Shown piece by piece: positions 9,392 through 18,863 of a stretch of 64,000 nt of DNA (the stretch's first letter is position 1; every line of letters starts with the position of its first letter). The notes beneath the pieces were generated by a model. That model was not told the origin of the DNA. It ran no database searches and was given only the letters and a program-made list of their open reading frames with translations. This stretch comes from Spongiactinospora rosea (lineage in GTDB: Bacteria; Actinomycetota; Actinomycetes; Streptosporangiales; Streptosporangiaceae). The position numbers and the translations under genes were made by a program. The stretch covers positions 62,001-126,000 of the forward strand of contig NZ_QMEY01000012.1 in the NCBI RefSeq assembly GCF_003315795.1, given 5' to 3'.

Positions 9392-11971
9392 CTAGATCAG
9401 GTACTCATCAGCCAGGGATGGCAGATGGAGCGGCAGAGGAAGCGTTGAGGCGATGTCGGTGTGAAGGGCGGCGCGGCGAAGTGCTTGGGTGTACGTTGCC
9501 CAGTCCCGGCGGTCATCTCCGGGCTGGAGGAAGGCGGTGACAATCTCGATGGGGTTGGGGTTACTGCCCTGTTTGAGGGCGTTCCTGGCCTGGTCGGGAT
9601 CGAGTTTGGTGACCGTCAGAGGGGTCTGCATCTGGTCCGATCTGGGGTTCACCGCGTAGAAGACGTGGTCGTTGCACGGGTATACACCGCTTGTCCGGCC
9701 GTACGCTTCTTCCTTGACACCGAGCCCTCGGGGGACCTCTTCCTGGCTGTCACGCTCGCGGATGCGAATGACGCGAAGGCCGGGGCATTTCGCGGGCAAG
9801 AGGTACTCGACGGTGTCTTCTGCGGGGTTGCGGCCGGGTAGCACGAGGCTGTTTGGGGTGAGGTGCTGGTCTTGGAGCCAATCCCAGCCACGGGTACGGA
9901 AGGTACTGGTCCGGATGAACACGGCACGGTCATGGGTGGCCTGGTCGATGCCGAGTGCCGCGATGAGGAACTCGGCGATCCGGATCCGGAAGTTGCCGTC
10001 CTTCGGCCGGGGCAGCCTTCCCTGGCCGGCGGTCAAAGCGAAAGGCAGATCAGCGTAGGGCAATTCCTCGGTACCGTCACCAGTGGCGAGTTGGGCGGTC
10101 GCAGTGCCGTCGCTGGTGATGCGGACGACGATGGGAATGTCGGCGCCGTTGTGGGTCTCGAGCCAGATGCCGATCAGTTCGAAGTCACCCGTGATTCCAG
10201 GCGGGCCAGGAAGAACACCCACGCGCCCCAGGGAGCGCAGAGCGTCCTGAACCGCTGCGGTGGCGCGGTGAATGTCGCCCAGCGTGAACTGCGTCCCGGG
10301 GAGAGTCTTCTTGACCACCTTGGCATCGGGTTTCGGCACATAGTGGTTGATGGGATGTATGCACTGCAGGCGCCGGTTCAACGGCGGAAACGCCTGCTTC
10401 AGGACACTATAAGGATCATCCTTGTTGATCGCCTCGAAGTAGGCAGGGGTTCGGATTTCGACGATGGCAGCACGACGATCGACACTTCTGCCAATCACTT
10501 GTTCGATGTGTTTGATCCGGCGGGCCGCCTGGGTTCCCTGTCTCTCGCCTTTAGCTGGCCGGGGGATGCCTGCGGCCATGTCGCGCTGGTGGCGAAGTTC
10601 CACCGTTAGGTTGCACGGGCCGTTGAAGGCGCGGGTCTCGATGACCTCACCGTCATCTGCGGTCCGGGTAGTTGGAGTTGTTTCGTTGTAGCCGAGACCC
10701 TGCGTGATCGCGGCAAGGATGGCCTGCCTGGTGACCGGCGACTCAGTCCACAACTCGAGCGTGTAGGACGCCTGGGTGTCCGCGTCGGGACGGAAGAGGC
10801 GAGGCATGGCGGTCTTGGCTTCTTGAAGGTCGGGCACCGCCACGATTCCCAGTGGCTCCAAGATCTTCCCCATGCTGACGTGAAGGTCATAGTGGTCGAT
10901 CGGCAGAAACCCGGTCTTGGCCGCGTGCAGCACGGACTTCGATGTCTTGTCGTCGGCATCTTCATCATTCGGAGCGCTGAGCTTGGTGCCGGTGGAGTAG
11001 AGGGCGTAGGCGGACACCGGCTGATTGATGTAGGCCGCTGGAGCGATGATGACGTCATGCGGGTCAGGGAAGGTGTGATGGGTGAGGTGAGCCAGGGCCT
11101 GCGCTAGTCCAGGGTTCCAGGCCCACCGATAGCCATCATCGAAGCGGCGTCGCCCGATGCTGGCGCTCACGAGGGTGGGCTGCTCGGCCGCCCGCAGGTA
11201 ACCGCTGCCTGCGAGGAGCCAGAGCGTCATGCTTGGCGACCGGCCTCCTCTCGCGGGCACGTATCGAACGGGTTGCAGGGGGAAGCGGACAGTGCTGAGC
11301 TCGGCATGGACACGGGCTCGGCCGTGAGTCGGCACGGTCTCCACATGAAAGTCGATCTTTGGTGCCCACAGGCCTGCTCCGAGCTTGGGGTCGTCGAGGC
11401 GCTCGGGCGGCCACCAGATGGCGGAACGGTGACCGGAGTTGTCCACTGGGCCGAGGATGAACGAGCGGTGTTCTCCACGGATCTGCATCCCGGCGGCTGC
11501 GACGAGGCCAGCGAGGTAGCCAGGCAGCATCCGAAAGACGGCCGGGTCCGGTTTGGCGGTGCCATTCGGGTGGGTCCGGCTTGCGAGAAGGTCCAGTTCG
11601 GCCGACCGCCAGTCGAGTTCTTCGTCATCGAGCAGGTCGAACCAGTCTAGGTCCGGCCGCGCGGACGTGACGCGTGTCGAGGCCCAGACGGCGACGGCGG
11701 TGCGGATGACCTGCCGGTCGACGCGAGCGTGGCTAATGAGCCAGTACTCGTCGTCGACGTTGCTGGCAACGTGGATGATGTTGGGGTCCAGGGTGTTCAG
11801 GAGTTCGACGAGAGACCAGGTGGGCAGTTTGCGGTCATCCCCATAGGGGGCCTGGCTCCTGATTCGACGCAGCCACAGCCTCGGGAACCTTGCTGTCAGA
11901 CACGTTACCGGCAGCGACGCTCCGGAGGTGATCTCATAGGCGATGAGTCGGAGATGGTCGTAACGCGGCAT
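9392..11971 (-). CDS. pPIWI_RE protein (PIWI/RNase H-like, Argonaute relative)
   Basis: 859 residues. The C-terminal half matches the pPIWI_RE pattern as I know it: AAIVEIRTP (about 501-509), then DPYSVLKQAFPPLNRRLQCI (519-538), GDIHRATAAVQDALRSLGRV (565-584), LIGIWLETHNGADIPIVVRI (599-618), ELPYADLPFAL, and LRVIRIRERDSQEEVPRGLG (732-751), which holds the Arg-rich and EVP positions. The first ~380 residues would be the N-terminal module, followed by a MID-like region and the RNase H-like domain (about 500-859). The family is predicted to bind nucleic acid in defence against mobile elements. It is the last gene of a three-gene operon; its ATG overlaps the helicase stop (TGATG). The catalytic state cannot be judged by eye. 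Confidence 0.82.
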   Translation of the reverse strand: MPRYDHLRLIAYEITSGASLPVTCLTARFPRLWLRRIRSQAPYGDDRKLPTWSLVELLNTLDPNIIHVASNVDDEYWLISHARVDRQVIRTAVAVWASTRVTSARPDLDWFDLLDDEELDWRSAELDLLASRTHPNGTAKPDPAVFRMLPGYLAGLVAAAGMQIRGEHRSFILGPVDNSGHRSAIWWPPERLDDPKLGAGLWAPKIDFHVETVPTHGRARVHAELSTVRFPLQPVRYVPARGGRSPSMTLWLLAGSGYLRAAEQPTLVSASIGRRRFDDGYRWAWNPGLAQALAHLTHHTFPDPHDVIIAPAAYINQPVSAYALYSTGTKLSAPNDEDADDKTSKSVLHAAKTGFLPIDHYDLHVSMGKILEPLGIVAVPDLQEAKTAMPRLFRPDADTQASYTLELWTESPVTRQAILAAITQGLGYNETTPTTRTADDGEVIETRAFNGPCNLTVELRHQRDMAAGIPRPAKGERQGTQAARRIKHIEQVIGRSVDRRAAIVEIRTPAYFEAINKDDPYSVLKQAFPPLNRRLQCIHPINHYVPKPDAKVVKKTLPGTQFTLGDIHRATAAVQDALRSLGRVGVLPGPPGITGDFELIGIWLETHNGADIPIVVRITSDGTATAQLATGDGTEELPYADLPFALTAGQGRLPRPKDGNFRIRIAEFLIAALGIDQATHDRAVFIRTSTFRTRGWDWLQDQHLTPNSLVLPGRNPAEDTVEYLLPAKCPGLRVIRIRERDSQEEVPRGLGVKEEAYGRTSGVYPCNDHVFYAVNPRSDQMQTPLTVTKLDPDQARNALKQGSNPNPIEIVTAFLQPGDDRRDWATYTQALRRAALHTDIASTLPLPLHLPSLADEYLI

Positions 11972-14900
11972 CAGTGCCCCATGTCTCGGTTGCGGAACAG
12001 GTCATCAAGCAGGCCCCAGACGGCCTCGGCGATGGCATGGTCGCGGATATCTTCCACGGACGCGCTGTTTGCGGGCTCTTTGAGCAGCCGGGACAGATGT
12101 TGGTCGGCCGCCACGATCAGGCTGGTGCGGGGCGTGTCTGGTGCCCGCTCGTCCGGATCGGCATGTCGAGGAGCGAAGGCCGCGTCGGTAAGAATTATGT
12201 GCGTGGGCTGGTGGCCGCGGATGCTGCGTCCGATGGTTTGGCCCATCGGGACGAGAGCGTTGGCGACAAAGGCGGGCCGCTCGGTCCGGTCGTCCAGGCG
12301 GCGGAAGAACACCGGGCGGCTCATCAGGTTGTACCAGTCTGCGCGCGCCTTGTTGCCCAGCTTCTTGGCCGCTTCCGCGATCGAGGATAGGGGCGTCGTG
12401 GACGAGCCGCCGGCGGGGTCCATGAGGTAGGCCATGGCGCGCTGATTGATGAGGGAGAGCGGAAACTTGGGGTCGGTGGGCGGCGGGTGAATACGCGCCA
12501 AGTAGAACACCGCTCCGAGGGCGGCGGTGCGATTGGCGTTGAGGATGTTGTAGCCGCGTTGGATCGCCATCTCCGCGGCGACGAGAATGTCGTCTCCGGA
12601 CTCTGGAAATTTGGTGATCATTCGGCGGTGGAGGCCGTACTGGCCGGGATCGTTGGCGTCTGGGGTCACGTTGCGGGCGCGGTAGGGGGTTCTCAGGTTG
12701 ATGTGCTCGGCCACCAACTTCGCTTCAGCTCCGCTGAGCACGACGAACAAGACCTGCTTGCGGTCATCGTCAAGGTCAGCCCGTACTTGCTCCAGCAGGC
12801 TGACCACCGCTCCAGGCCGGGGCAGGCAGATCCCGCTGACGAGCTGCCGGAGGGCGTCGTTGCGTTCCGTTCCCTGCCGCCCGGACACCGCGATGGGCTT
12901 CTTACCGTCCGGGCGCAGGCTCTTTCGGAACCACAGCTTGCTTTGTGCCAACGCGCGCCTGTCCTCCAAGGGCTCCCGTAGGACCGCCGATGGGGGAATC
13001 GGGATGTGGTAGAACGACGAGCCCGGCGCCCAGCTGGTGGCCGAGGTGAGAATAACGTGCGGTCCCTGGATACCTTCGGGTTCCAAGAGGTCATGCATGT
13101 GGTGCAGGAGCCATCGACCGACGCCGCGAATCCACAGGATTCTCAACGCGCCGGTGTTTCCCCGCCGGTTGGGCAGCCACTGCAGCGCAAGTAGGTTGCC
13201 CATGGGTGCTTCAGGGATCAGCGGCTGGTAGTCGCGGGGAGGTTGCTGCCGCCAGAAAGTGTCCTCATCGTCCAGGGGCAGAGATTCGGCCACCGCCGGA
13301 TAGAGCGTGGACATTTCGAAGAACGACGTGGTGACGCGGCTCGCCCAAAATCCTGCTTGGAAGAGCATCGTAAGCATGGCAACATTAGCCCGAACATGAT
13401 CTTGTTGCCCCGGCGGAGCGTGTTCCACTAGCCAGTCGTTGATCGCCTCGTCGATGGCCTCTTCGTCGGGGATATCGGCTTGCAGCGCCGCGACCATCTG
13501 AGCGAACTGCTCGGGGACTGCGGTCAGGATGCCTTCGGTGAAGATCTCCAGGTGTTCGCGGAAGAAGTCGTCGGCAGCGTCCTCGAGCGCGGCGTTGTCG
13601 TCCATGCGCTTCAGCGGCAGCCCGTGCATCATTCGAGCGACCTGCAGCAGCAGCGAGAATCCGGTGAACGGCGCCTTTCCTATCACCTCGTACAGGCCTT
13701 GGTCGTTTAGGACGAGTTCGTACAGCTTGTCGATGGCGCGCTGGTGGATCCGGTCGTAGTCGTTGAACCGGATCACGTTGCGGTCCCGGAGCTGGAGCCG
13801 GCCGATCCGGTCGAAGCCGTTCACCTTGCTGATCGTGGTCCGGTCGGTCCAGCCCTCACCGGGGGCGACGAGGGTTTCGTACTGCACGAACCGGTCGTCG
13901 AGGTCCTGCTGTACGTTGTCCGCCTCGTCGATGATGATCAGGTCGCTGTGATGCTGACAGGCTTCGAGCCACCGCATCTTCGCCTCAGACGGCTCGGCCC
14001 GGCTGGCGACAAGACCGGGCGCGGTCGTCACCCACACCTGCGCGTGAGCGATGCGCCTCTCGGTCTCCTGATGGGGACAGACGGCTAGCAGCGGGCAATC
14101 GTGAATCTTGTTCTCGCCATCGGTGGAGCGCAGGGCGTTCCGGCAGGGAAAGTTCTCCGGCGAGAGTGGTGCCCACTCGGGATGGTTTGTCTCGCGCACT
14201 GGGTCGAGCAGGCAGATCGTGTTGACGAAGTCAGCCGCGGGATCATCGTCAGTGGGGAAGACACTGGGCGAGGTTGCCAGCGTCGACCGCCAGTACCGTG
14301 CGGCGTGTTCAGTGCGGCTGTTCTTACCGACCAGCGGCACGGCGTCGATCCCGACGCTGCGCAGAAACGACACTTTGGCATAGACATCGGTGACCGACCC
14401 GACTACCAGGGTGACGTGGTACCCCTTCTCGACTCGGTCCCCGGTCATCAGGTCGGCTAGCGTGGACTTGCCGCTGTTCATCAGTCCGACGATGTGCTCG
14501 ACCCCGTCGATGTCGAAGGTCTCGGGCATCTCGATGAGTTTGCCTGTCTCGTTGTCGACAGCACAGAAGACGATCTTGTCGAGGCGGTCGACCCAGTTCC
14601 GGTTCGTGATCTCAGGCTTGCCCGCAAGGACGCTATCGAAGCGCACGGCAACTGGTGCCAGATCCCCCTCGAAACTGATTCGCCAAGCGTCGCGCTCCCG
14701 ATGCTGCCGTAGCGTCAGGGCGGGAGGAGGCGGCAGTACCTTGATGTCCTTCGGGATGCGAACGCGTTCCTCGACCTTGTCCCGCCTCAAGACGGTGTAG
14801 AGCTTGCCCGGCTCAGCCTGCGGCCGCACGGGCTCCAGGGTGTGGACCACTGGATCGGTCAGCGCCGCCTCGTAGTAATCGAACCGCTGGGGACACACCG

Positions 14901-15276
14901 ACGAGCGATGTGGAACGAAACCGGTCTGATCGTTGATCTTCCGGGTCGGGTCATCTGTACGGGTGAAACCGCAGACCTCAACAGGCAGCCGCCGGTAGTG
15001 ATCGAGAGACAGTCGCCAGTACCCTCGCCGCCCCATGTCGCCCATCCGGTGCCTGAGCCTGCGCACCACTGGTTGGAGCTCAGGCTCCACGAGCACGTAG
15101 CCGGACAGGATCGGCCACAGTGCACCGATCGGTTCGCCTTCGAAGTGACGATGCAAGAAATGCAGGCCAAGTTCGAGCGCAACCAGATCACGTGCCGACA
15201 GACGCCCTTCCGGGAGGACATCGCTGTCCTTCAGTTCGTTCACCAGCTCCTCGCACCACGAGGAATGATCCCTCAT
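11971..15276 (-). CDS. DinG/XPD-like helicase of the pPIWI_RE island
   Basis: 1101 residues. Walker A is GLMNSGKST (264-272), Walker B DLIIIDEADN (445-454, a DEAD box), and a late helicase motif is GQTIGRSIRG near residue 1035. Between the Walker boxes lie four cysteines (355, 378, 394, 400) followed by HAQVWVTTAPGLV, the position of the 4Fe-4S domain in XPD/DinG helicases; an iron-sulfur cluster is therefore plausible. The N-terminal ~240 residues are an unrecognised specific domain. In the pPIWI_RE three-gene islands described by comparative genomics, a DinG-type helicase is the constant partner of the PIWI protein. It is coupled to both neighbours by overlapping start and stop codons. Confidence 0.8.
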   Translation of the reverse strand: MRDHSSWCEELVNELKDSDVLPEGRLSARDLVALELGLHFLHRHFEGEPIGALWPILSGYVLVEPELQPVVRRLRHRMGDMGRRGYWRLSLDHYRRLPVEVCGFTRTDDPTRKINDQTGFVPHRSSVCPQRFDYYEAALTDPVVHTLEPVRPQAEPGKLYTVLRRDKVEERVRIPKDIKVLPPPPALTLRQHRERDAWRISFEGDLAPVAVRFDSVLAGKPEITNRNWVDRLDKIVFCAVDNETGKLIEMPETFDIDGVEHIVGLMNSGKSTLADLMTGDRVEKGYHVTLVVGSVTDVYAKVSFLRSVGIDAVPLVGKNSRTEHAARYWRSTLATSPSVFPTDDDPAADFVNTICLLDPVRETNHPEWAPLSPENFPCRNALRSTDGENKIHDCPLLAVCPHQETERRIAHAQVWVTTAPGLVASRAEPSEAKMRWLEACQHHSDLIIIDEADNVQQDLDDRFVQYETLVAPGEGWTDRTTISKVNGFDRIGRLQLRDRNVIRFNDYDRIHQRAIDKLYELVLNDQGLYEVIGKAPFTGFSLLLQVARMMHGLPLKRMDDNAALEDAADDFFREHLEIFTEGILTAVPEQFAQMVAALQADIPDEEAIDEAINDWLVEHAPPGQQDHVRANVAMLTMLFQAGFWASRVTTSFFEMSTLYPAVAESLPLDDEDTFWRQQPPRDYQPLIPEAPMGNLLALQWLPNRRGNTGALRILWIRGVGRWLLHHMHDLLEPEGIQGPHVILTSATSWAPGSSFYHIPIPPSAVLREPLEDRRALAQSKLWFRKSLRPDGKKPIAVSGRQGTERNDALRQLVSGICLPRPGAVVSLLEQVRADLDDDRKQVLFVVLSGAEAKLVAEHINLRTPYRARNVTPDANDPGQYGLHRRMITKFPESGDDILVAAEMAIQRGYNILNANRTAALGAVFYLARIHPPPTDPKFPLSLINQRAMAYLMDPAGGSSTTPLSSIAEAAKKLGNKARADWYNLMSRPVFFRRLDDRTERPAFVANALVPMGQTIGRSIRGHQPTHIILTDAAFAPRHADPDERAPDTPRTSLIVAADQHLSRLLKEPANSASVEDIRDHAIAEAVWGLLDDLFRNRDMGH

Positions 15277-16502
15277 TGCTGCGCCACCTCCTCAGCTCTA
15301 GCAACGACGCCGGCAATAAAAGTGTCCTCGCTAACGACCGAGACACCCGACACTCTCCCCTGCAACTCGGCCCGCAGATCGGCGAAATAGCCAGGCTGGT
15401 CAGCGCGGTGTTTCGGCAATACCAGGAAGCGCCTGTCGCATGGTGGGTCGGGTCGCCATGTGAATCCGAGCCCCAAAAGACCCGGACTCACCTGATCCTT
15501 GGCGTCTGCGCCCCACACCTCGATCACGTCGCGTCCGGACAGGAACGACACCCGGATGTCGTAGGCGTCCAGGCCCGGCCACGCCTCGACGCTGATCGTT
15601 CTTTCCGCCGACATCTCGGCGAGACGATCCAGGATTCTAGCCTCGACCAGTCCGGGATCGTGGAAGAATCTCCTGGTCGCACGATGCTGAACGTAGTAGC
15701 CACCTACTGTGTCAATGACAAGAGCAACTCCGCGTCCACTGCAGCCCGTAGTGCCGCAGCCGTCGATGCCTTGCTGCGTCGGGTTACCGCATATGTCGCA
15801 GACATCGATTTTCACCTGCCCCTGAGATGCCCGATGCAGGTATGCCGCCTGGATGAAACGCTGCACAATCGGCTGCCCGTTACGCCCACACTTAGGAAGC
15901 CGGCCAGTGAGCCGACGTACCTTGACTTCGGTCAGGATGGGGTTGTCGATGAGGAGCCGACGTAGTTCACAGTAATGCGCTTGGACTTCGGCCTCGTCTT
16001 TCGCGTTCAATTCCGCGACGAGCATGAGCTCCCGGAACACCCGGTTCTCAACAAGCTCAGCCTCGACATCCCGGACCGACAGTCGCGTTGCCTGCTCCGC
16101 CATCGGCGTCAACTCGTCGCCGTCCAGCAAGCTCTGCTCAATGTCGGCCACCGACAAGCGTAGCCTGATCGGCCACTCGCTGAACGGCCTCCGGCACAGC
16201 TCGAAAAGCTTCAGATCGTTTTGCGGCGGAGTCTTCCCCGCGGTAAGGAACCGCCACCACAACCGGGTCATCCCCGACCGCCACGGCACGGGCAGCAATC
16301 CCTGCTCCGCTGACGTGCGCGTCAGGTACTCGCCTGCATCCATACGACGTCGATCATCCCTAATCCTTGCGAGCCCTGCCGCCAACAGCATTACGGTGAC
16401 GTAGTCACCGTCTTCCTCCCGGAACGACAGCCCCTCAGCCCAGCCAGCCGCATCCAATGCGGCCAACTGGACGTCGTTGTCCTTCGGCCCTGGCAGTGTC
16501 AC
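15273..16502 (-). CDS. Zinc-ribbon/REase-fold protein of the pPIWI_RE island
   Basis: 409 residues from GTG 16502, with GGAGGT about nine bases upstream; this is the promoter-proximal gene of the operon. Residues 1-230 are helical and of unknown function. A zinc-ribbon-like set of cysteines follows (C235, C238, C249, C254 in CDICGN...GCGTTGC). Residues ~283-400 resemble a restriction-endonuclease fold: E287 in LVEARI, D315 in LDAYDIRV and DAKD (333-336) after VIEVWGA, close to the D-(x)n-(D/E)xK arrangement. This matches the third, REase-bearing member of pPIWI_RE islands. It ends in a 4-bp overlap with the helicase. Confidence 0.75.
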   Translation of the reverse strand: MTLPGPKDNDVQLAALDAAGWAEGLSFREEDGDYVTVMLLAAGLARIRDDRRRMDAGEYLTRTSAEQGLLPVPWRSGMTRLWWRFLTAGKTPPQNDLKLFELCRRPFSEWPIRLRLSVADIEQSLLDGDELTPMAEQATRLSVRDVEAELVENRVFRELMLVAELNAKDEAEVQAHYCELRRLLIDNPILTEVKVRRLTGRLPKCGRNGQPIVQRFIQAAYLHRASQGQVKIDVCDICGNPTQQGIDGCGTTGCSGRGVALVIDTVGGYYVQHRATRRFFHDPGLVEARILDRLAEMSAERTISVEAWPGLDAYDIRVSFLSGRDVIEVWGADAKDQVSPGLLGLGFTWRPDPPCDRRFLVLPKHRADQPGYFADLRAELQGRVSGVSVVSEDTFIAGVVARAEEVAQQ

Positions 16503-16968
16503 CGCGACACCTCCGTCACGACGAACATCGAGTGGGACACTGCTCGATGGCCATGCGGCGGGGCACGACGGTTCGTGATAAGCAGTTCATCCATGGCTGT
16601 GAGACCTTGGTGGTGAGCCGCCTTCTCAGGCGGATAGTCCGAACTAGTCCAACCTGCCCTCGGACACCCAACGTCGCTCTCGGTGTGCCTTCGGCTGGGC
16701 TACGTGACCAAGGTACGCTCATCTACAGACAGTTTTCAGGTTGCCGGAGAAATTTAGGATGGCGTCTTACAGCTCGCAACGTCCGCATGAGCTCCGGGCT
16801 CTGACTGAGCGGATCCCGGACCAGCTGCGCGAACGCCCGGAGCAGCGCGCTGTCGTCGGCGCCTGGTTCAGCTCTTCCTCAGCGAGGTGCTGCGCAAGAA
16901 GTCCTAGTGCTGTAGCAGCTCGGGTTTGCCCTGTTTGACGTGAAACGCCGATCAAGGTCCCCCCTCAG
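16503..16968. other. Intergenic region upstream of the pPIWI_RE operon
   Basis: About 465 bases. The part next to 16502 should hold the promoter of the minus-strand operon, but I cannot pick a clear -10/-35. Around 16790-16910 the plus strand encodes a short plausible peptide (LTERIPDQLRERPEQRAVVG), and a second frame then reads LVQLFLSEVLRKKS to a stop. This may be a decayed gene end; no function can be named. Confidence 0.4.
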
Positions 16969-17718
16969 TCAGCGTGATCGCTCCAGACTCTGCTCGTGGC
17001 TGAACGGGTTCGTGTACGCGAGATCGATGACGATGAGGGAAACCGGCTGCTGCGCATCATCCGGCGTAGCAGCAGGTCGGTGCAGCGACACCAGCAACGC
17101 CGGCTGCTCCAGCTCCAACGCCACGTGCAACGCCAGATTGATCAACACCACCGACTTACCGACCGCCGGCCGCGCACCAACCGTGACGAGCTGCCCCGGC
17201 TGCAACCGGATCAGCAACTCGTCCGAGTCGGCCCAGCCCGTCGTCACCCCCGGCAACGGCTCACGCGACCCCAGCCGATCCACGTACGGCTGCACCAGCG
17301 CCGACATCGGCCGCTCCGTCGCGGCCTCGGCCACACCGGTCACCTCATCCAGCACCCGATTCACCGACTCGTGCCGGCCCTCCAGGTCCAGGGCCCGCTG
17401 AGCGTAGATCTGGCCGATCCGCGCCTCCGCCTCCAGGCCGTGCCACGTCCCGGCGCCTCCCGCAGCAGGGCCGATCCAGTGGCGGACGTTCACGGCGGTG
17501 GGCACCTGGCCGAGCAGGTCGGTCAGCGTAGCCGCACCGCCGACATTGGCCAGCACGCCGCGCCGCTCCAGGTGCCCCTTCACGGCGACGACGTCAGGAG
17601 CGGCGCCGCCAGCGGCGAGGGCCTGGATGCTCTCGAAGGTGAGCTGTGGGCGGGCCGGTAGAAGTCCGCGGGCCTTGACGGCCTCGAGGACCTCCTCGGC
17701 GGCGTCAGGGGTGAGCAT
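16969..17718 (-). pseudogene. DnaB-like replicative helicase remnant
   Basis: The frame encodes a DnaB N-terminal domain (e.g. AVLGAAMLTPDAAEEVLEAV, read partly upstream of the listed ATG) and the start of the RecA domain, including LQPGQLVTVGARPAVGKSVV (Walker A-like). After PALLVSLHRPA it jumps to VSLIVIDLAYTNPF, as if the segment between the SLEM-like strand and the Walker B strand were deleted, and it stops soon after. The total of 249 residues compares with roughly 450 for a full helicase. The frame is also open upstream of 17718 without a good start codon. It is most likely a broken element-borne helicase gene. Confidence 0.65.
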
Positions 17719-17822
17719 GGCCGCGCCAAGGACGGCGATCTCGACTTCCAGGTTGTGCGGGAGCAGGGCGCCGGGAGCGTCGGCCGGGGTCGGTGTGCTG
17801 TCAGGCGTGATGGTCAGGCGAT

Positions 17823-18142
17823 GAGGTGGACCTGCGGCTGGCCACGGCCAACCGCGGCATCTGGAAGGCCAGCGAGCCCCAGCGGATACTCGCCGAGCAC
17901 GGCCTGATCATCAGCGCCGGGAATATGTCAGAGCTTTGATCCGGCGAGCCGGCCAGCATCAAGCTCGACGACCTGGACGTCGTCCGCGCCGACTAGGTTG
18001 CGGAGTGGAGGAACTCCTCATTCCACAGCCGGAGAAGGTCCACCGGATCGGCGAGCACGAGCAGCCCGCCGCGGCGGCGTCCAGTGGTGGCCCCTTGGTG
18101 ACGCCCAAGCAGCTGGACGGCCGGTCCCCGCCGCCCCATTGA
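17823..18142 (+). pseudogene. XRE-type element regulator with stop and frameshift
   Basis: Translation from 17823 gives LRLATANRGIWKASEPQRIL, then IISAGNMSEL, a TGA at 17937-17939, SGEPASIKLDDLDVVRAD and a TAG at 17994-17996. Another frame continues with GCGVEELLIPQPEKVH. Joined, this resembles a helix-turn-helix regulator seen next to integrase genes in actinobacterial elements, where the usual text is close to MSxLWSGxPxSIKLDDLDVV. The first stop probably replaces a Trp codon, and the second break is a frameshift. The gene cannot make a full-length product. Confidence 0.55.
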
Positions 18143-18239
18143 GATGGGCCCCTCACCCGATCTGCCCGGCCAGTTGCGTCGACTGCCTGGCCTGGGGCTC
18201 CTTGAACGGGCGCCGCTGCGCCGCGCGTCTACATGGCGA

Positions 18240-18398
18240 TCATGAGCCTGGATCTGACCGGCGCTCTTGCAGGTGATCGCGGTAAGGATCGACGAGAGTG
18301 GGCCGGTAGCGCGGAGCGCGGCGCAATGCCTTGGGCTCGCAGGTGCGGGCGTAGCGCTTGACGGTGTTGAGGGACAGGTTCAGGTGGCGGGCGCATTC
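18240..18398 (-). pseudogene. Transposase helix-turn-helix fragment (ISL3-like)
   Basis: The minus strand encodes CARHLNLSLNTVKRYAR followed by RRAPRYRPTLVDPYRDHLQE, a pattern I associate with the linker after the helix-turn-helix of ISL3-type transposases. Only about 50 residues remain, directly abutting the recombinase fragment, so this is a scar of an insertion or recombination event. Confidence 0.5.
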
Positions 18399-18401
18399 CA
18401 G

Positions 18402-18863
18402 GAGGTCGAGGACCTCGACTTGGAGCACCGCCGCGCGCCTCTGCGGTCCAAGGGCGGCGCCGTCGAGTGGGTGTCTTGGGACCGCGGCAGCGCCCACCTG
18501 CTGCCCCGCCTGCTCCGGCTCCCGGACGGCAGCGCCCGTACGCACGGCCCGCTGTTCCTGTCCGAGCGGCGTCCGGTCCCGGCCCGTCGGCCCGGTCCCG
18601 GCGACATCTGCCCCCACACCGGCCGCGCCCGCCTCGGCTACGACCGCGCCCGTGTCCTGCTGGAGAAGTACGCCGGGCTCGATCTGCACCAGCTGCGCCA
18701 CAGCGCGGCCACCCACCTCGGCGAAGCCGAGATCCCGCTGCAGCTCATCATGGGCAAGACCCGGCACAAGAACCCCCGCACCGCCATGCGCTATGTCAAA
18801 CCCGGTGCCGAGGCCATCGCCAAGGTCACCGAGGTGCTGGCGCCCCGCCGCCGTACCCACTGA
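18402..18863 (+). pseudogene. Tyrosine recombinase (integrase) C-terminal fragment
   Basis: About 153 residues of a tyrosine recombinase catalytic domain. DLHQLRHSAATHLGE supplies the HxxR motif; LIMGKTRHKNPRTAMRYVKP supplies the second His region and the nucleophilic Tyr; the product ends at RRRTH. The N-terminal arm-binding and core-binding domains and the first catalytic Arg are missing, and the upstream sequence is replaced by a reverse-strand transposase scrap. It is probably the remains of the integrase of this or an older element. An intact integrase must be elsewhere if the island still moves. Confidence 0.7.

Noticed and set aside
9392-11971. Canonical prokaryotic Argonaute
   Set aside because: No PAZ-like region or DEDX tetrad can be read, and the conserved text and operon partners fit pPIWI_RE better.
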